From NCBI RefSeq assembly GCF_030150205.1, contig NZ_JASLGT010000021.1:1-31947 (forward strand): a stretch of DNA of 31,947 bases, given 5' to 3'. Source of the stretch: Niabella sp. GTDB lineage: Bacteria > Bacteroidota > Bacteroidia > Chitinophagales > Chitinophagaceae. Under the pieces are notes generated by a model, which searched no databases, was not told the origin of the DNA, and saw only the letters and a program-made list of their open reading frames with translations. Numbering within the stretch: the stretch's first letter is position 1; every line of letters begins with the position of its first letter. The position numbers were made by a program, and so were the translations under genes. Shown here piece after piece: positions 15,290-24,137 of this stretch.

Positions 15290-17053
15290 CTATTGCCTTT
15301 TTGTTTCCAGTACCCGGGAGTTGCCTGTAGATACTACCGGTGCGGGATTGGCTACACCGGCAGATCTTCTTGGCGCCACTCTTTCCTTTATCAGAACAGG
15401 CGGCTGGATGCCATCGGGCGTATTTTCCGGTTGAGGGATTGTTAACGGTACTTCACGGTTTCTGTTTATATCCCCAATCTTCATATAGTGCTCACCCGTC
15501 ACCACCGTTACCGGACCGGATGGTTTGTTTGAGGCCGGTGGCGGTGGTGGCGGTGGTGGTGGCGGCGGAAAGTTGGACACAGATCTCAATTGCTTTGCAT
15601 CCATTTTACTGAGCAGTTCCCGTTGCCGGGCCTGTTCGTTTTCATCCTTTGCAATATATACCTTCCGGCCGTTCCGGATGCGCTCACTCTTTTTCATCAG
15701 GCTTATATATTCGTTCATCTCAGCTGCTGTTGCCCCGGGGCCGTAAACCGCTTTGTTGGCGCTTTTGCTTCTGGTGGCGCCAGTCCCTCGCAACATATGG
15801 GCCTTGTCAGCGGTCGTTGGTCGTGGTACATTGTCCGGAAGCGCTATTCCGTATTTTTTTTCAAAGGCCTCTTTCTTTTCCCCGCTGGAAACATTCTCAA
15901 TAACAGATTTAAAGCCTTCATGCACGACAATTACTTCCGTGATCTTTTGATCGCCGGCCTTCAGTACAAGATTCTTTGCACCTTTTGGCAGTTTCACATT
16001 TTTCATTTGAGAAGAGATGGTATGCCGCCCATCAAAATATTCGAGAATCACCGGCCACTCCGAAAACTTATGCTGAGTTTCCCATGTAAAAGGCGGTGGT
16101 GGCGGTGGCGGCAAGCGCGACGGAACCGTATCGCTTACCTGCGAAAGTACTATATTATCCTGCGCCGCCGTTTGCGCATATACCCTTTCACCAATAAAGA
16201 AAACTACTATGGCAAGCAAGGGGATTACGGTTAGTCCCAGCAGCAGGGACCTCTTTTTGCTAAATGTTTTGTTTAACATGATCAATCGTTTTTTTGTGGT
16301 ATAAAAAGTAAAATGGCTCGCGAGCGCCGCCGGATGCTGCATCATTGTCCGTTGTAATAGCACCTGCTGATAATGGTGCACATTATCCCGTCCTTTTACT
16401 ACAGCCGCATCGGCCAGCAGCTCATGGTTGATTTTTACAGATCGTTTGTATAAATAAATAACCGGGTTAAACCATATCATTATTTGCAGCAGTTCAATAA
16501 ACAAAATATCCCAGCTATGTTTTTGCCTGATATGCGCCCGCTCATGCTCCAGTACTTCGGCCGCTATCTTCCCCGCCTCATATTCCTGTTTGTTTAAGAA
16601 GATCGCATTCAGAAAGCTATAGGGTGCAACAGCCTCCGGGAGCAGTACCAGCCGGACTGTTTGCAGGTATACGGCCGGATGCTGAACCTTGCTTTGTTGC
16701 AGTTTTCTGATATTCCGTGCAAACCGCAGTAATAATAGAACGGACACTACTGCATAAAAAACGCCCCAAATATGAAAGTAATTGCCGTCCTGAGCAGGCG
16801 CATCATCTGTCATTAAATAAGAAGGCTCATAGAACGGCTGTTGCGGCCCGGCACCGATCGCCGTCTGCAAAGCCGGTACCGTTTCCGGAACCTTTACCTG
16901 TACAGTGATCAACGGTATCCAGAAAGACAATACCAAAGCCGCCAACAAATAGATGCGGTTGAACACCAGCATTTTTTCTTTTTGAAAAAGCAGAGCGTAC
17001 AGCGCGTAAAAAGCAGCGCAGCAGGCGATCATTTTTAAAAGATAGATAATCAT
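15290..17053 (-). CDS. BlaR1/MecR1-type M56 membrane metalloprotease with proline-rich sensor region
   Basis: A 587-residue protein. Residues 1-297 form the M56 domain: membrane segments near 2-22, 32-50 and 95-110, the zinc motif H170-E171-R-A-H174, then HELLAD (E211, D215), and a last membrane segment near 270-288. Residues 298-587 follow this last membrane segment; they are probably periplasmic and lack a penicillin-binding domain. Instead they hold two proline runs, seven residues at about 315-321 and eleven further on. In BlaR1 systems the protease is activated by an external signal and leads to cleavage of the BlaI repressor. The signal here is unlikely to be a beta-lactam sensed in the classical way. 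Its start overlaps the BlaI-type gene's stop by 4 bases (ATGA). Confidence 0.9.
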   Translation of the reverse strand: MIIYLLKMIACCAAFYALYALLFQKEKMLVFNRIYLLAALVLSFWIPLITVQVKVPETVPALQTAIGAGPQQPFYEPSYLMTDDAPAQDGNYFHIWGVFYAVVSVLLLLRFARNIRKLQQSKVQHPAVYLQTVRLVLLPEAVAPYSFLNAIFLNKQEYEAGKIAAEVLEHERAHIRQKHSWDILFIELLQIMIWFNPVIYLYKRSVKINHELLADAAVVKGRDNVHHYQQVLLQRTMMQHPAALASHFTFYTTKKRLIMLNKTFSKKRSLLLGLTVIPLLAIVVFFIGERVYAQTAAQDNIVLSQVSDTVPSRLPPPPPPPFTWETQHKFSEWPVILEYFDGRHTISSQMKNVKLPKGAKNLVLKAGDQKITEVIVVHEGFKSVIENVSSGEKKEAFEKKYGIALPDNVPRPTTADKAHMLRGTGATRSKSANKAVYGPGATAAEMNEYISLMKKSERIRNGRKVYIAKDENEQARQRELLSKMDAKQLRSVSNFPPPPPPPPPPPASNKPSGPVTVVTGEHYMKIGDINRNREVPLTIPQPENTPDGIQPPVLIKERVAPRRSAGVANPAPVVSTGNSRVLETKRQ

Positions 17054-17439
17054 TGTTTCTTTTTTTTACTGGATAAAGATTGAATCTGTCCATCCACAAT
17101 CTTCTTTAGTTCTTCCAGCTGCTCCCGGCTCAGCTTCGCTTCTTTGGTGAAAAAAGAAGCGAATTGCAGCACCGAATCGTCAAAATAGTTTTTGATCATG
17201 TTGCTTACATGTTTCGAAAAATAGTCTGCCTTCTTTACTAAAGGATAATACTCCCTTGAATTTCCATACTGGGTGTAACCAACCACACCTTTATCGGTCA
17301 TACGCTTTAACAAAGTAGCCACCGTTGTGCTGGCGGGTTTGGGATCCGGAAACGATTCAATCAGGTCTTTCATAAATGCCTTTTCAGCTTTCCAGATATA
17401 CTCCATTAATTGCTCTTCAGATTTTGACAACTTTACCAT
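17050..17439 (-). CDS. BlaI/MecI/CopY family transcriptional repressor
   Basis: A 129-residue winged-helix repressor. The family N-terminus is present (KLSKSEEQLMEYIWKAEKAF), as is the recognition-helix region (TTVATLLKRMTDKGVVGY) and a C-terminal dimerisation/cleavage part. It probably represses itself and the adjacent M56 protease gene: two BlaI-type palindromes lie directly upstream of its start codon. It overlaps the protease gene by 4 bases, so translation is likely coupled. The target genes outside this pair cannot be read from the window. Confidence 0.95.
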   Translation of the reverse strand: MVKLSKSEEQLMEYIWKAEKAFMKDLIESFPDPKPASTTVATLLKRMTDKGVVGYTQYGNSREYYPLVKKADYFSKHVSNMIKNYFDDSVLQFASFFTKEAKLSREQLEELKKIVDGQIQSLSSKKKKQ

Positions 17440-17441
17440 TC

Positions 17442-17471
17442 TACAAATATAGATTTATTTCTACAAATGTA
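17442..17471 (-). promoter_or_regulatory. twin BlaI-type operators overlapping -7 promoter elements
   Basis: TACAAATGTA at 17462-17471 fits the BlaI/MecI operator core TACANNTGTA exactly; TACAAATATA at 17442-17451 differs by one base. Their centres are 20 bases apart, about two helical turns. Read on the minus strand they contain TACATTTG and TATATTTG, both exact TANNTTTG -7 elements. Bound repressor would therefore cover the promoter. The nearer site lies 2 bases before the repressor start codon. Confidence 0.75.
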
Positions 17472-17632
17472 GAATAAAAATCAAAACAAAAAAAAATCTT
17501 TTCTGTCTGCCACCGAAACGTTGAAACACTGATAACTGTTCCCCTGCCGATGCGTTTGCGGCTGCGCTCCCCTCCTCAGTCCAAACACTGCTGCAACGCT
17601 TTGCTTGTTCCGGCCATACAGACAGGGCGCAC

Positions 17633-17658
17633 AAAAAAGCCCCCGCGCTGCGGAGGCT
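17633..17658 (-). terminator. intrinsic terminator of mqo
   Basis: On the minus strand AGCCTCCGC and GCGGGGGCT form a 9-bp stem (one GU) with a 3-base loop and a U run. It lies about 30 bases after the mqo stop codon. Confidence 0.88.
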
Positions 17659-17686
17659 TCATGAATTATATTACCCTATTGAATAC

Positions 17687-19219
17687 TCAGGCATTTTCGG
17701 CCACTTCCATTCCCTCAGGTACCGGTTCTTTCCAGTCTAATTGTAACAGGTCGCAGGTTTCGGTCCTTACCTGGTAACGCAGTGCATCATTCTCTTCCAG
17801 GTTTTGCCCTAAAGAAGGGATCATGGTTTTTAATTTTTCACTCCATTTTCCGTTAAAACGGTCGGGAAAGCAACGCTCCAGCAACGTAAGCATAATGGAT
17901 ACCGATGTAGAAGCGCCCGGAGACGCGCCCAGCAGGGCTCCGATAGTGCCATCTTCACTGGTAACGATCTCCGTTCCAAATTGAAGAGAAGCGCCTTTCT
18001 CCGCATCCTTATAAATGATCTGCACCCGCTGTCCCGCTTCTTCCAGCTTCCAATCCTCAGTCTTCGCTTCAGGATAAAAAACCCGCAGCGCCTCCAAACG
18101 GTCTTCGAAAGAAAGGCTCAGCTGCTGGATCAGGTATTTTTCCAGCTCATAATTTTTTAGCCCTACCCGCATCAGCGAAACAATATTCCAGTATTTGATC
18201 GATTCAAACAGATCCCAGTAAGAACCTTCTTTCAGGAACTTCGTGGAGAATGTAGCAAAGGGCCCAAACAGGATGGACGTATCATCTCCCATTACCCGGG
18301 TATCGAGGTGCGGCACACTCATAGGCGGTGCTCCTACAGAAGCCTGCCCGTACACTTTTGCGTTGTGCTTTTTTACCACTTCCGGGTTGCTGCATACCAG
18401 CCACTGCCCCCCTACCGGGAAGCCACCATAGAGCTTACTTTCGGGAATATCGCTATCCTGCAACAAATGCAGCGATCCGCCACCGGCCCCTATAAATACA
18501 AACCGGGAATAATAGATCATCTTCTCTCCGGTTGAAAGGTTTTTTACCTTTACCTTCCATCTTCCGTCATCCTGGCGGATGAGGTCATACACTTCATGCA
18601 GCAGGTGCAATTCCGTATTTCCCCGCTCCACCATATTATCAATAAAGATCTTTGTTAATGCTCCGTAATCCACATCGGTTCCCATTTCGGTATAGGTTGT
18701 GGCTATTTTTTCTGAACGGTCACGCCCTTCTACCACCAACGGTATCCAGTTTTTGATCACTTCCGGATCTTCTGAATACTCCATTCCTTTAAACAGCTTA
18801 TATTGCTGCAGGGCTTTATACCGTTTGCGGAGATAGTTTACATCGTTTTCTCCGCGCACAAAACTCATATGCGGTACCGTGCGGATAAAATCTTTCGGGT
18901 CACCGATCTGGCCATCCTTAACCAGGTACGACCAAAACTGCTTGGATTGTTCAAACTGCTCAATGATATCCAGCGCCTTTTTGGTTTCAATACTCCCGTC
19001 TTCTTTTTCGGGAGTGTAATTCAATTCACATAAGGCGGCATGGCCTGTACCGGCGTTGTTCCAGGCATCCGAACTTTCTCCGGCCACCCGGCCCAGGCGT
19101 TCAAAAATATGTATGGAATGCCCGGGTTCCAGCTCATTGATAAAAGCGCCCAATGTTGCGCTCATGATCCCTGCACCAATCAATACCACGTCGGTCTCTA
19201 TTTCTTTTCTTTTAGCCAC
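17687..19219 (-). CDS. mqo: malate:quinone oxidoreductase
   Basis: A 510-residue FAD-dependent enzyme that oxidises (S)-malate to oxaloacetate and passes electrons to the quinone pool at the inner-membrane surface, an alternative to NAD-linked malate dehydrogenase. It has the FAD-binding VVLIGAGIMSATLGAFI motif (about 11-27). Mqo-specific blocks follow: SSDAWNNAGTGHAALCELNYTP and RFVFIGAGGGSLHLLQ. LFGPFATFSTKFLK and LLGASPGASTSVSIML are further Mqo blocks. Length fits the family. The start is GTG at 19217-19219, since an in-frame stop lies just upstream and no ATG fits. A -7 like TAATTTTG lies upstream. Confidence 0.96.
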   Translation of the reverse strand: MAKRKEIETDVVLIGAGIMSATLGAFINELEPGHSIHIFERLGRVAGESSDAWNNAGTGHAALCELNYTPEKEDGSIETKKALDIIEQFEQSKQFWSYLVKDGQIGDPKDFIRTVPHMSFVRGENDVNYLRKRYKALQQYKLFKGMEYSEDPEVIKNWIPLVVEGRDRSEKIATTYTEMGTDVDYGALTKIFIDNMVERGNTELHLLHEVYDLIRQDDGRWKVKVKNLSTGEKMIYYSRFVFIGAGGGSLHLLQDSDIPESKLYGGFPVGGQWLVCSNPEVVKKHNAKVYGQASVGAPPMSVPHLDTRVMGDDTSILFGPFATFSTKFLKEGSYWDLFESIKYWNIVSLMRVGLKNYELEKYLIQQLSLSFEDRLEALRVFYPEAKTEDWKLEEAGQRVQIIYKDAEKGASLQFGTEIVTSEDGTIGALLGASPGASTSVSIMLTLLERCFPDRFNGKWSEKLKTMIPSLGQNLEENDALRYQVRTETCDLLQLDWKEPVPEGMEVAENA

Positions 19220-19250
19220 GTTCAGCGATTTTATTCGTTAAAATGTGCTG

Positions 19251-19258
19251 CAAAATTA
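19251..19258 (-). promoter_or_regulatory. probable -7 element of mqo
   Basis: Minus-strand TAATTTTG matches TANNTTTG and lies about 31 bases before the GTG start of mqo. No clear -33 TTTG is found at the right distance, so the call is moderate. Confidence 0.45.
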
Positions 19259-19640
19259 AAAAGAACCGGAGAAAATACGGCTTACGAAAACGTTATACTT
19301 TTTATTTTATTTCAGGAAAGTCAGCTTGTCTGCAATAACAAACAATCATTTGTATTTTTTTTTGTTAAGCAGACCGGCCAACAAAGGAATTGGGACGCCC
19401 TGATCGCATTGCAGGATATATAACTGCTCCTAACTTCTTTTACGTTGCGTGAAATAAAGGCCAGGAAACCACAAAGGCAACGATTATCTAAAATATAGAC
19501 CAGGCCCACTCCGCCGCCGCGGGAAACTTGTGGAACATGGGGCAATACCCCGGCACATGGCTTGAGATATAACCCTTGCGTTCTAAGCCACTTTGCGTCG
19601 CTGCATGCAATAAGAATTCTTTATATTTAACGAAAAAGCG
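19259..19640. other. intergenic region between mqo and the thioesterase gene
   Basis: Divergent gap. Reading frames on the minus strand here have no recognisable protein content and overlap the start of the thioesterase gene. A TATATTTA just before the thioesterase start is not a good -7 match. I see no further feature. Confidence 0.4.
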
Positions 19641-20066
19641 ATGATCTGGAAGCAACCCGTTCACCTCGAGCAATTGAACCATACGCCTGATTATATGGGC
19701 AGCTATCTCAATATCCGGTTTACGGAAATTACGGACAATACGCTCACGGCCACAATGCCCGTTACACCAAAAGTTCATCAGCCCTATGGCATCCTTCATG
19801 GCGGGGCGTCAGTGGTGCTGGCGGAAACGGTGGGTTCCTATGCCAGCAGCCTGGTGGTAGACACTGCTCAATTTATGGTGGTGGGCATGGAGGTAAATGC
19901 CAACCATCTGAAACCCGTGGCCTCCGGTATGGTGCGCGCAGTTTGCAGTCCTCTTCATTTAGGCAATAAAACCCATGTATGGGATATCCGCATTTACAAT
20001 GATGCCGGGCAACTTACCTGTGTAAGCCGGCTGACCGTTGCCGTTGTTGAAAAACGGGCGTTTTAA
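19641..20066 (+). CDS. hotdog-fold acyl-CoA thioesterase (PaaI/YdiI-like)
   Basis: A 141-residue hotdog thioesterase. The signature HGGASVVLAETVGS (H53-G54-G55, catalytic E62) sits at the start of the central hotdog helix, as in PaaI and in MenI/YdiI, the 1,4-dihydroxy-2-naphthoyl-CoA hydrolases. It may serve menaquinone synthesis or general acyl-CoA turnover; the neighbourhood (mqo divergently placed) does not decide. The ATG at 19641 is preceded by an A-rich stretch. No signal peptide; cytoplasmic. Confidence 0.88.
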   Translation: MIWKQPVHLEQLNHTPDYMGSYLNIRFTEITDNTLTATMPVTPKVHQPYGILHGGASVVLAETVGSYASSLVVDTAQFMVVGMEVNANHLKPVASGMVRAVCSPLHLGNKTHVWDIRIYNDAGQLTCVSRLTVAVVEKRAF

Positions 20067-20094
20067 TGGCAAACATAACAGTTAGTATCAACGG

Positions 20095-20565
20095 TTAGTT
20101 TCGTCTAAATTTATAGGTAACCGTATTAAAATTATTACTGACCTCCGCCTTAAACCGGTCAGTACTGGTAAAATTAAGATCATCAAAATTGTCCGCCAGA
20201 ACTTGCTGGTCTTCGATATTTGTTGCAGAAAGCAACAGGCTGTGTTTTTGTTCAGCGCTTTGCTGTCCCTCACTATTGGTTACCGTAACGGTATACTTTT
20301 TAAGTCTCCAGGTACCCGCGTATTTTGCACCGGATCGCCGGGTGTAAAAAAAAGAACCATCTGCGGAAAACTGAAAAGTCCCCTCCGAATATACCATCCT
20401 GGAACTCCCCCATCCTACTTTGTTGATATCATACAGTTCCCACTGTCCAATGATACGTTCGCTATATGGCTTAAAGAAATCCTTGCTGCAGCCGGCTGTG
20501 ATACATAAGAAGAAAAAGGGTATCATTCCCTGGGGTAGCGAAAACCGATGTTTTACAATAGACAT
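20095..20565 (-). CDS. lipocalin-like lipoprotein
   Basis: A 156-residue predicted lipoprotein: a hydrophobic segment (about 14-22) ends in a lipobox, ITAGC, with the cysteine at about 26. The mature part opens IIGQWELYDINKVG and continues with strands such as GTFQFSADGSFFYTRRSG and YAGTWRLKKYTVTVT, the pattern of the small lipocalin-like beta-barrel domains common in Bacteroidota. It ends in VTYKFRRN. Function unknown; probably attached to the outer membrane. It converges with the thioesterase gene. Confidence 0.7.
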   Translation of the reverse strand: MSIVKHRFSLPQGMIPFFFLCITAGCSKDFFKPYSERIIGQWELYDINKVGWGSSRMVYSEGTFQFSADGSFFYTRRSGAKYAGTWRLKKYTVTVTNSEGQQSAEQKHSLLLSATNIEDQQVLADNFDDLNFTSTDRFKAEVSNNFNTVTYKFRRN

Positions 20566-20650
20566 GGCGGACGATTTTGGTTACTTAAAATTAAATCACC
20601 CGCTACTCATAAAAAGCTGGCCCCCGGTCTTTTAACAAAGATTTCGGCAT

Positions 20651-20677
20651 AAAAAAACCTCCGCCCCTGCGAAGGTT
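20651..20677 (-). terminator. intrinsic terminator
   Basis: On the minus strand AACCTTCGC and GCGGAGGTT form a 9-bp stem (one GU) around AGGG, followed by a U run. It would end transcripts from the small helical protein gene at 20838-21167, about 160 bases away, and lies before the lipocalin-like gene. Its stem core resembles the pnp terminator at 21294-21323. Confidence 0.8.
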
Positions 20678-20837
20678 TACCCACCACCTGCATATATGCC
20701 GCCCAACCAATATCATCCGCTTCTTTAACCCATTGAAGACTCCAGACAGCAATGCTTAATCATCGTGCTGCAATATTCAGGAAAACCCGTTACCCGCATT
20801 GATGAACACCACCGGAATGCCTCGTTGCAGTAACGGG

Positions 20838-21167
20838 TTATTCCGCGCGCTTTGCAGCAAACTTTTGCAACAAGCCAGGCAGTGCCGCAGAAATGGCACC
20901 GGTAACCGATGGCGGCAATCCAAACCGGGAGGTAAGCGAGCCGATAAGTCCGCCTTCAATGGCATTCGTAACCGTGCCTCCGGAACTTACCGCCTGTTCC
21001 AGGCTACTTAAAATGCCCCCACCCGATGATGAAGCAGCTGTTGCATTATCTATATGCTGAGCAATTTCATCATGAATAGCAGTTTCCTGTTCGGGAGTAA
21101 CATTACCGGCAATATCGGGATGCCCTCCTAATTCATTTTTTACGGCGTTCAGAATCTCTTCAAACAT
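20838..21167 (-). CDS. small helical protein, DUF937/YidB-like (tentative)
   Basis: A 109-residue protein opening MFEEILNAVKNELG and continuing with a Gly/Ser-rich linker (ATAASSSGGG). The C-terminal part is hydrophobic and glycine-rich, SRFGLPPSVTGAISAALPGLLQKF. This pattern of a short helical start, SSGGG linker and GLPPSVTGAISAALPGLL-type repeats resembles the DUF937/YidB group of unknown function. I do not recognise it firmly. It is transcribed leftward alone. Confidence 0.65.
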   Translation of the reverse strand: MFEEILNAVKNELGGHPDIAGNVTPEQETAIHDEIAQHIDNATAASSSGGGILSSLEQAVSSGGTVTNAIEGGLIGSLTSRFGLPPSVTGAISAALPGLLQKFAAKRAE

Positions 21168-21293
21168 ATTAATAGATTTTATATACCGAATTTAGGACGT
21201 CTGCACTCCATTTGCCCATTGTTTTTTACGAAAGAGGAAAAACGATCGTTTAATAAGGAGGATGAGACTTTGAAAGATCCGGGTGCCTGCTAT

Positions 21294-21323
21294 AAAAAAA
21301 GACCTCCGCTTCCGCGAAGGTCT
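21294..21323 (-). terminator. intrinsic terminator of pnp
   Basis: On the minus strand AGACCTTCGC and GCGGAGGTCT form a 10-bp stem (one GU) with a GGAA tetraloop and a following run of seven U residues. It lies about 23 bases after the pnp stop. Confidence 0.9.
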
Positions 21324-21345
21324 TTTAAGATCATCCAGTATATTT

Positions 21346-23514
21346 TTAATTATTCTCCGGTGCAGGCCCTTCTTTCTTCTCCGGACGGGGAATCAACGCC
21401 TTACGGGATAATTTGAATTTGCCTGATTTCGGATCGGTACCAATCAGTTTCACCTTCATGGAATCGCCCTCTTTCACCACACCCTCCAGGGTTTCCAGGC
21501 GCTTCCAGCTGATTTCGCTGATATGCACCAGTCCTTGTTTACCTGGTAAAAATTCTACAAACGCACCAAATTCTTTGATACCTTTTACCACCGCATCGTA
21601 AACTTCGCCCACAACCGGAACGGCCACAATACCCTTGATCCAGTTTTCGGCTTTTTCTACCGCAGCTTTCTCCACACCAAAAATGCTGATCTCGCCGCGA
21701 TTGTTTACCTCTTCAATATTGATCGTAGTACCGGTTTCACGCTGCATTTCCTGGATCACTTTACCACCTGGCCCGATCACTGCTCCGATAAATTCTTTAT
21801 CGATGAACATTTTCACTACCCGTGGTGCATGCGCCTTCACTTCGGCCCGCGCTTCCGGCATGGCAGTGTACATCGCTTCCAGGATGTGCAGTCGGCCCGC
21901 CTTGGCTTGTTCGAGGGCTTGTTTCATCACTTCCATTGGTAAGCCGTCTACCTTAATGTCCATCTGCACACCGCAGATACCATCACGGGTACCGGTTACT
22001 TTAAAGTCCATATCGCCCAGGTGATCTTCATCACCCAAAATATCACTTAAGATAGCAAACTTATCGGCCTTGGTAATCAGTCCCATAGCAATGCCAGAAA
22101 CGTGCTTTGGCAAAGGTACGCCGGCATCCATCAGCGCCAGCGACCCGGCACAAACCGTAGCCATTGAACTGGATCCGTTCGATTCAAGGATATCGCTTAC
22201 CACACGCACGGTATAGCCAAAATCTTCGCCATCCTTCGGCATCATTTGCTTTAAAGAGCGCATGGCCAGGTTTCCGTGTCCTACTTCGCGGCGACCAGGG
22301 CCCCGCATCATTTTCACCTCACCGGTTGAGAAAGGAGGGAAATTATAGTGTAATATAAACTTGGAATATACAGACTTCGCAGCAGATTCAATCAGCAATT
22401 CATCTAAAGCAGTACCTAATGTTACTGTTGTAAGCGACTGTGTTTCACCACGTGTAAATAATGCAGATCCGTGCGGAGAAGGCAATACGTCCACCTCCAT
22501 ATCCAGCGGACGGATCTCGGTAAGCGCCCGGCCATCCAGGCGCACACGCTCATCCAGGATCATATCCCGAACCACATCATACTGCAGGTCGTGATAGTAG
22601 CCCTTAGCCATTTTCTTTTGATCGGCGGTGAACGGTGCTTCTTCCGTACCAGCTTCCTCAAGACTTTTCAGCAATGCTTCCTCAATAGCTGCAAACTGAT
22701 CCGTACGCTCGTGCTTGCTCAGTTTTCCTTTGGCAACTGCATATACTTTATCTTTTGCAAAACTGTATACTTTCTCAAGAAGTGCCTCATCCTGAGCAGG
22801 TTTTGTATAATCACGTTTACCAGCTACGCCCTTCAGATCGCGCAGCTCTTCCTGGGCTTTGATCTGAACGCGGATGGCATCATGCGCCACACCCAAAGCA
22901 GCAACCAGGTCATCTTCGCTGCACTCTTCAGACTCCCCTTCCACCATCATCAGGTTCTTTTCAGTAGCCGCGATGATAAAGTCCATATCGGACTGCTCCA
23001 TTTCAGAGCGGGTCGGGTTAATCTTAAACTGACCGTTTACACGGCCTACACGTACCTCACTGATGATTTCTTTAATGGGCACATCAGAAACCGCCAGCGC
23101 TGCAGAAGCCGCTAAACAAGCCAGCGCATCCGGCATAATTTCGGGATCGCTGCTCACCAGGGATACCAGTACCTGCACATCGCAGAGGTAATCATCGGGA
23201 AACAGGGGGCGCAATGCGCGGTCGATCAGGCGCGATACCAGTACTTCGTAATCGCTTAACCGGCCTTCTCTTTTAAAGAATGAACCGGGGATACGTCCGG
23301 CAGAAGCAAATTTTTCCTGGTAATCTACCGTTAACGGGAAAAAGCTCTGGCCTTCCTTAGGCTCTTTATTGGCTACCACGGTAGCCAGGATGATACATTT
23401 ACCCATGGTTACCGTTACGGAACCATCGGCCTGGCGGGCAAGGCGACCAGTTTCAAGGGTCACTTCCCTGCCATCTCCTATATCAAATACCTTTCTTATA
23501 GGTTGTTGTAACAT
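21346..23514 (-). CDS. pnp: polyribonucleotide nucleotidyltransferase (PNPase)
   Basis: A 722-residue protein with the full PNPase order: first RNase PH domain (about 10-145), helical linker, second catalytic RNase PH domain, KH and S1 domains. The second PH domain is marked by LFTRGETQSLTTVTLG and ESNGSSSMATVCAGSLALMD. The KH domain has FIGAVIGPGGKVIQEMQ with its GxxG loop. The S1 domain starts VYDAVVKGIKEFGAFVEF. The enzyme degrades RNA phosphorolytically 3' to 5' and can add tails, acting as a trimer. It lies downstream of rpsO on the same strand, as in many bacteria, with a 300-base intergenic region holding a large stem-loop. Confidence 0.98.
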   Translation of the reverse strand: MLQQPIRKVFDIGDGREVTLETGRLARQADGSVTVTMGKCIILATVVANKEPKEGQSFFPLTVDYQEKFASAGRIPGSFFKREGRLSDYEVLVSRLIDRALRPLFPDDYLCDVQVLVSLVSSDPEIMPDALACLAASAALAVSDVPIKEIISEVRVGRVNGQFKINPTRSEMEQSDMDFIIAATEKNLMMVEGESEECSEDDLVAALGVAHDAIRVQIKAQEELRDLKGVAGKRDYTKPAQDEALLEKVYSFAKDKVYAVAKGKLSKHERTDQFAAIEEALLKSLEEAGTEEAPFTADQKKMAKGYYHDLQYDVVRDMILDERVRLDGRALTEIRPLDMEVDVLPSPHGSALFTRGETQSLTTVTLGTALDELLIESAAKSVYSKFILHYNFPPFSTGEVKMMRGPGRREVGHGNLAMRSLKQMMPKDGEDFGYTVRVVSDILESNGSSSMATVCAGSLALMDAGVPLPKHVSGIAMGLITKADKFAILSDILGDEDHLGDMDFKVTGTRDGICGVQMDIKVDGLPMEVMKQALEQAKAGRLHILEAMYTAMPEARAEVKAHAPRVVKMFIDKEFIGAVIGPGGKVIQEMQRETGTTINIEEVNNRGEISIFGVEKAAVEKAENWIKGIVAVPVVGEVYDAVVKGIKEFGAFVEFLPGKQGLVHISEISWKRLETLEGVVKEGDSMKVKLIGTDPKSGKFKLSRKALIPRPEKKEGPAPENN

Positions 23515-23711
23515 AAAATAAATTTGAAGTTGTAATTAATTATGGACCCGGCAGCAGCGCTTCTATCAGCCTTCTTGCCACGCTCGCTTGTGCTTCCGGT
23601 ACAAAACCAGGCACTTTTTGCGGATCCGTTCTTGGTGTCCCATCCAGGACGGTTATGAATTTCTATCTGGCAAAATCCCGTTTGTTGCAAACAGCCCGGG
23701 GATAAAAAGTT

Positions 23712-23740
23712 ATTCCCAACATCCGCCGGACATTGGGAAT
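23712..23740 (-). promoter_or_regulatory. rpsO-pnp intergenic stem-loop
   Basis: On the minus strand ATTCCCAA and TTGGGAAT pair perfectly, and inside them TCC and GGA pair around GGC with only TG/TG interruptions. The result is a 29-base near-palindrome about 75 bases after the rpsO stop and 200 bases before pnp. It is followed by AACTTTTTA, a weak U run. It could be the rpsO terminator or a pnp leader processing site; the rest of the 300-base gap holds no supported gene. Confidence 0.6.
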
Positions 23741-23815
23741 AGATATTATAATAGTATTGATTGCTGCAATCAAAAACCGGATAAAACATCCACCAATACC
23801 CTTTGGATGGTGAAT

Positions 23816-24085
23816 TTATTTTCTCAGACCCAGTTTTTCGATCAATGCACGGTACCCTTCCAGGTTGTGCTTTTGCAAATAAGACAGTAAACGTTTACGC
23901 TTACCTACCAGTTGCATCAATCCACGGTGAGTAGAGAAGTCTTTTTTATTTTCTTTTAAATGAGCGCTGATTTGTGCAATGCGCTCCGTTACCTGGGCAA
24001 CCTGTCCTTCAATAGACCCGGTGTTAGTAGCTTTACCGCCAAATTCGGTAAAAATTGCTGCGTTTCTTTCTTTTGTAATTGGCAT
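23816..24085 (-). CDS. rpsO: 30S ribosomal protein S15
   Basis: An 89-residue protein with the S15 signature: a short N-terminus, then GKATNTGSIEGQVAQVTERI, SAHLKENKKDFSTHRGLMQL and VGKRKRLLSYLQ. Length is standard. It binds the central domain of 16S rRNA early in small-subunit assembly. It has a very clear Bacteroidota promoter upstream and precedes pnp, a widely conserved order. In other bacteria S15 represses its own translation; no evidence for that can be read here. Confidence 0.98.
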   Translation of the reverse strand: MPITKERNAAIFTEFGGKATNTGSIEGQVAQVTERIAQISAHLKENKKDFSTHRGLMQLVGKRKRLLSYLQKHNLEGYRALIEKLGLRK

Positions 24086-24137
24086 CTTTAAACTTTTAAA
24101 GGATCATCCGATTTTTTTCTATTCAATATTTCGGCTG

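Noticed and set aside
15340..15950. Glycine-rich coding frames on the plus strand
   Set aside because: They are the complement of the proline codons in the M56 protease gene; no start context or family.
19488..19799. 103-codon minus-strand frame before the thioesterase gene
   Set aside because: It overlaps the thioesterase gene in antisense and has no recognisable content.
23588..23890. 100-codon plus-strand frame between pnp and rpsO
   Set aside because: It overlaps the end of rpsO in antisense and holds the intergenic stem-loop; no protein similarity recognised.
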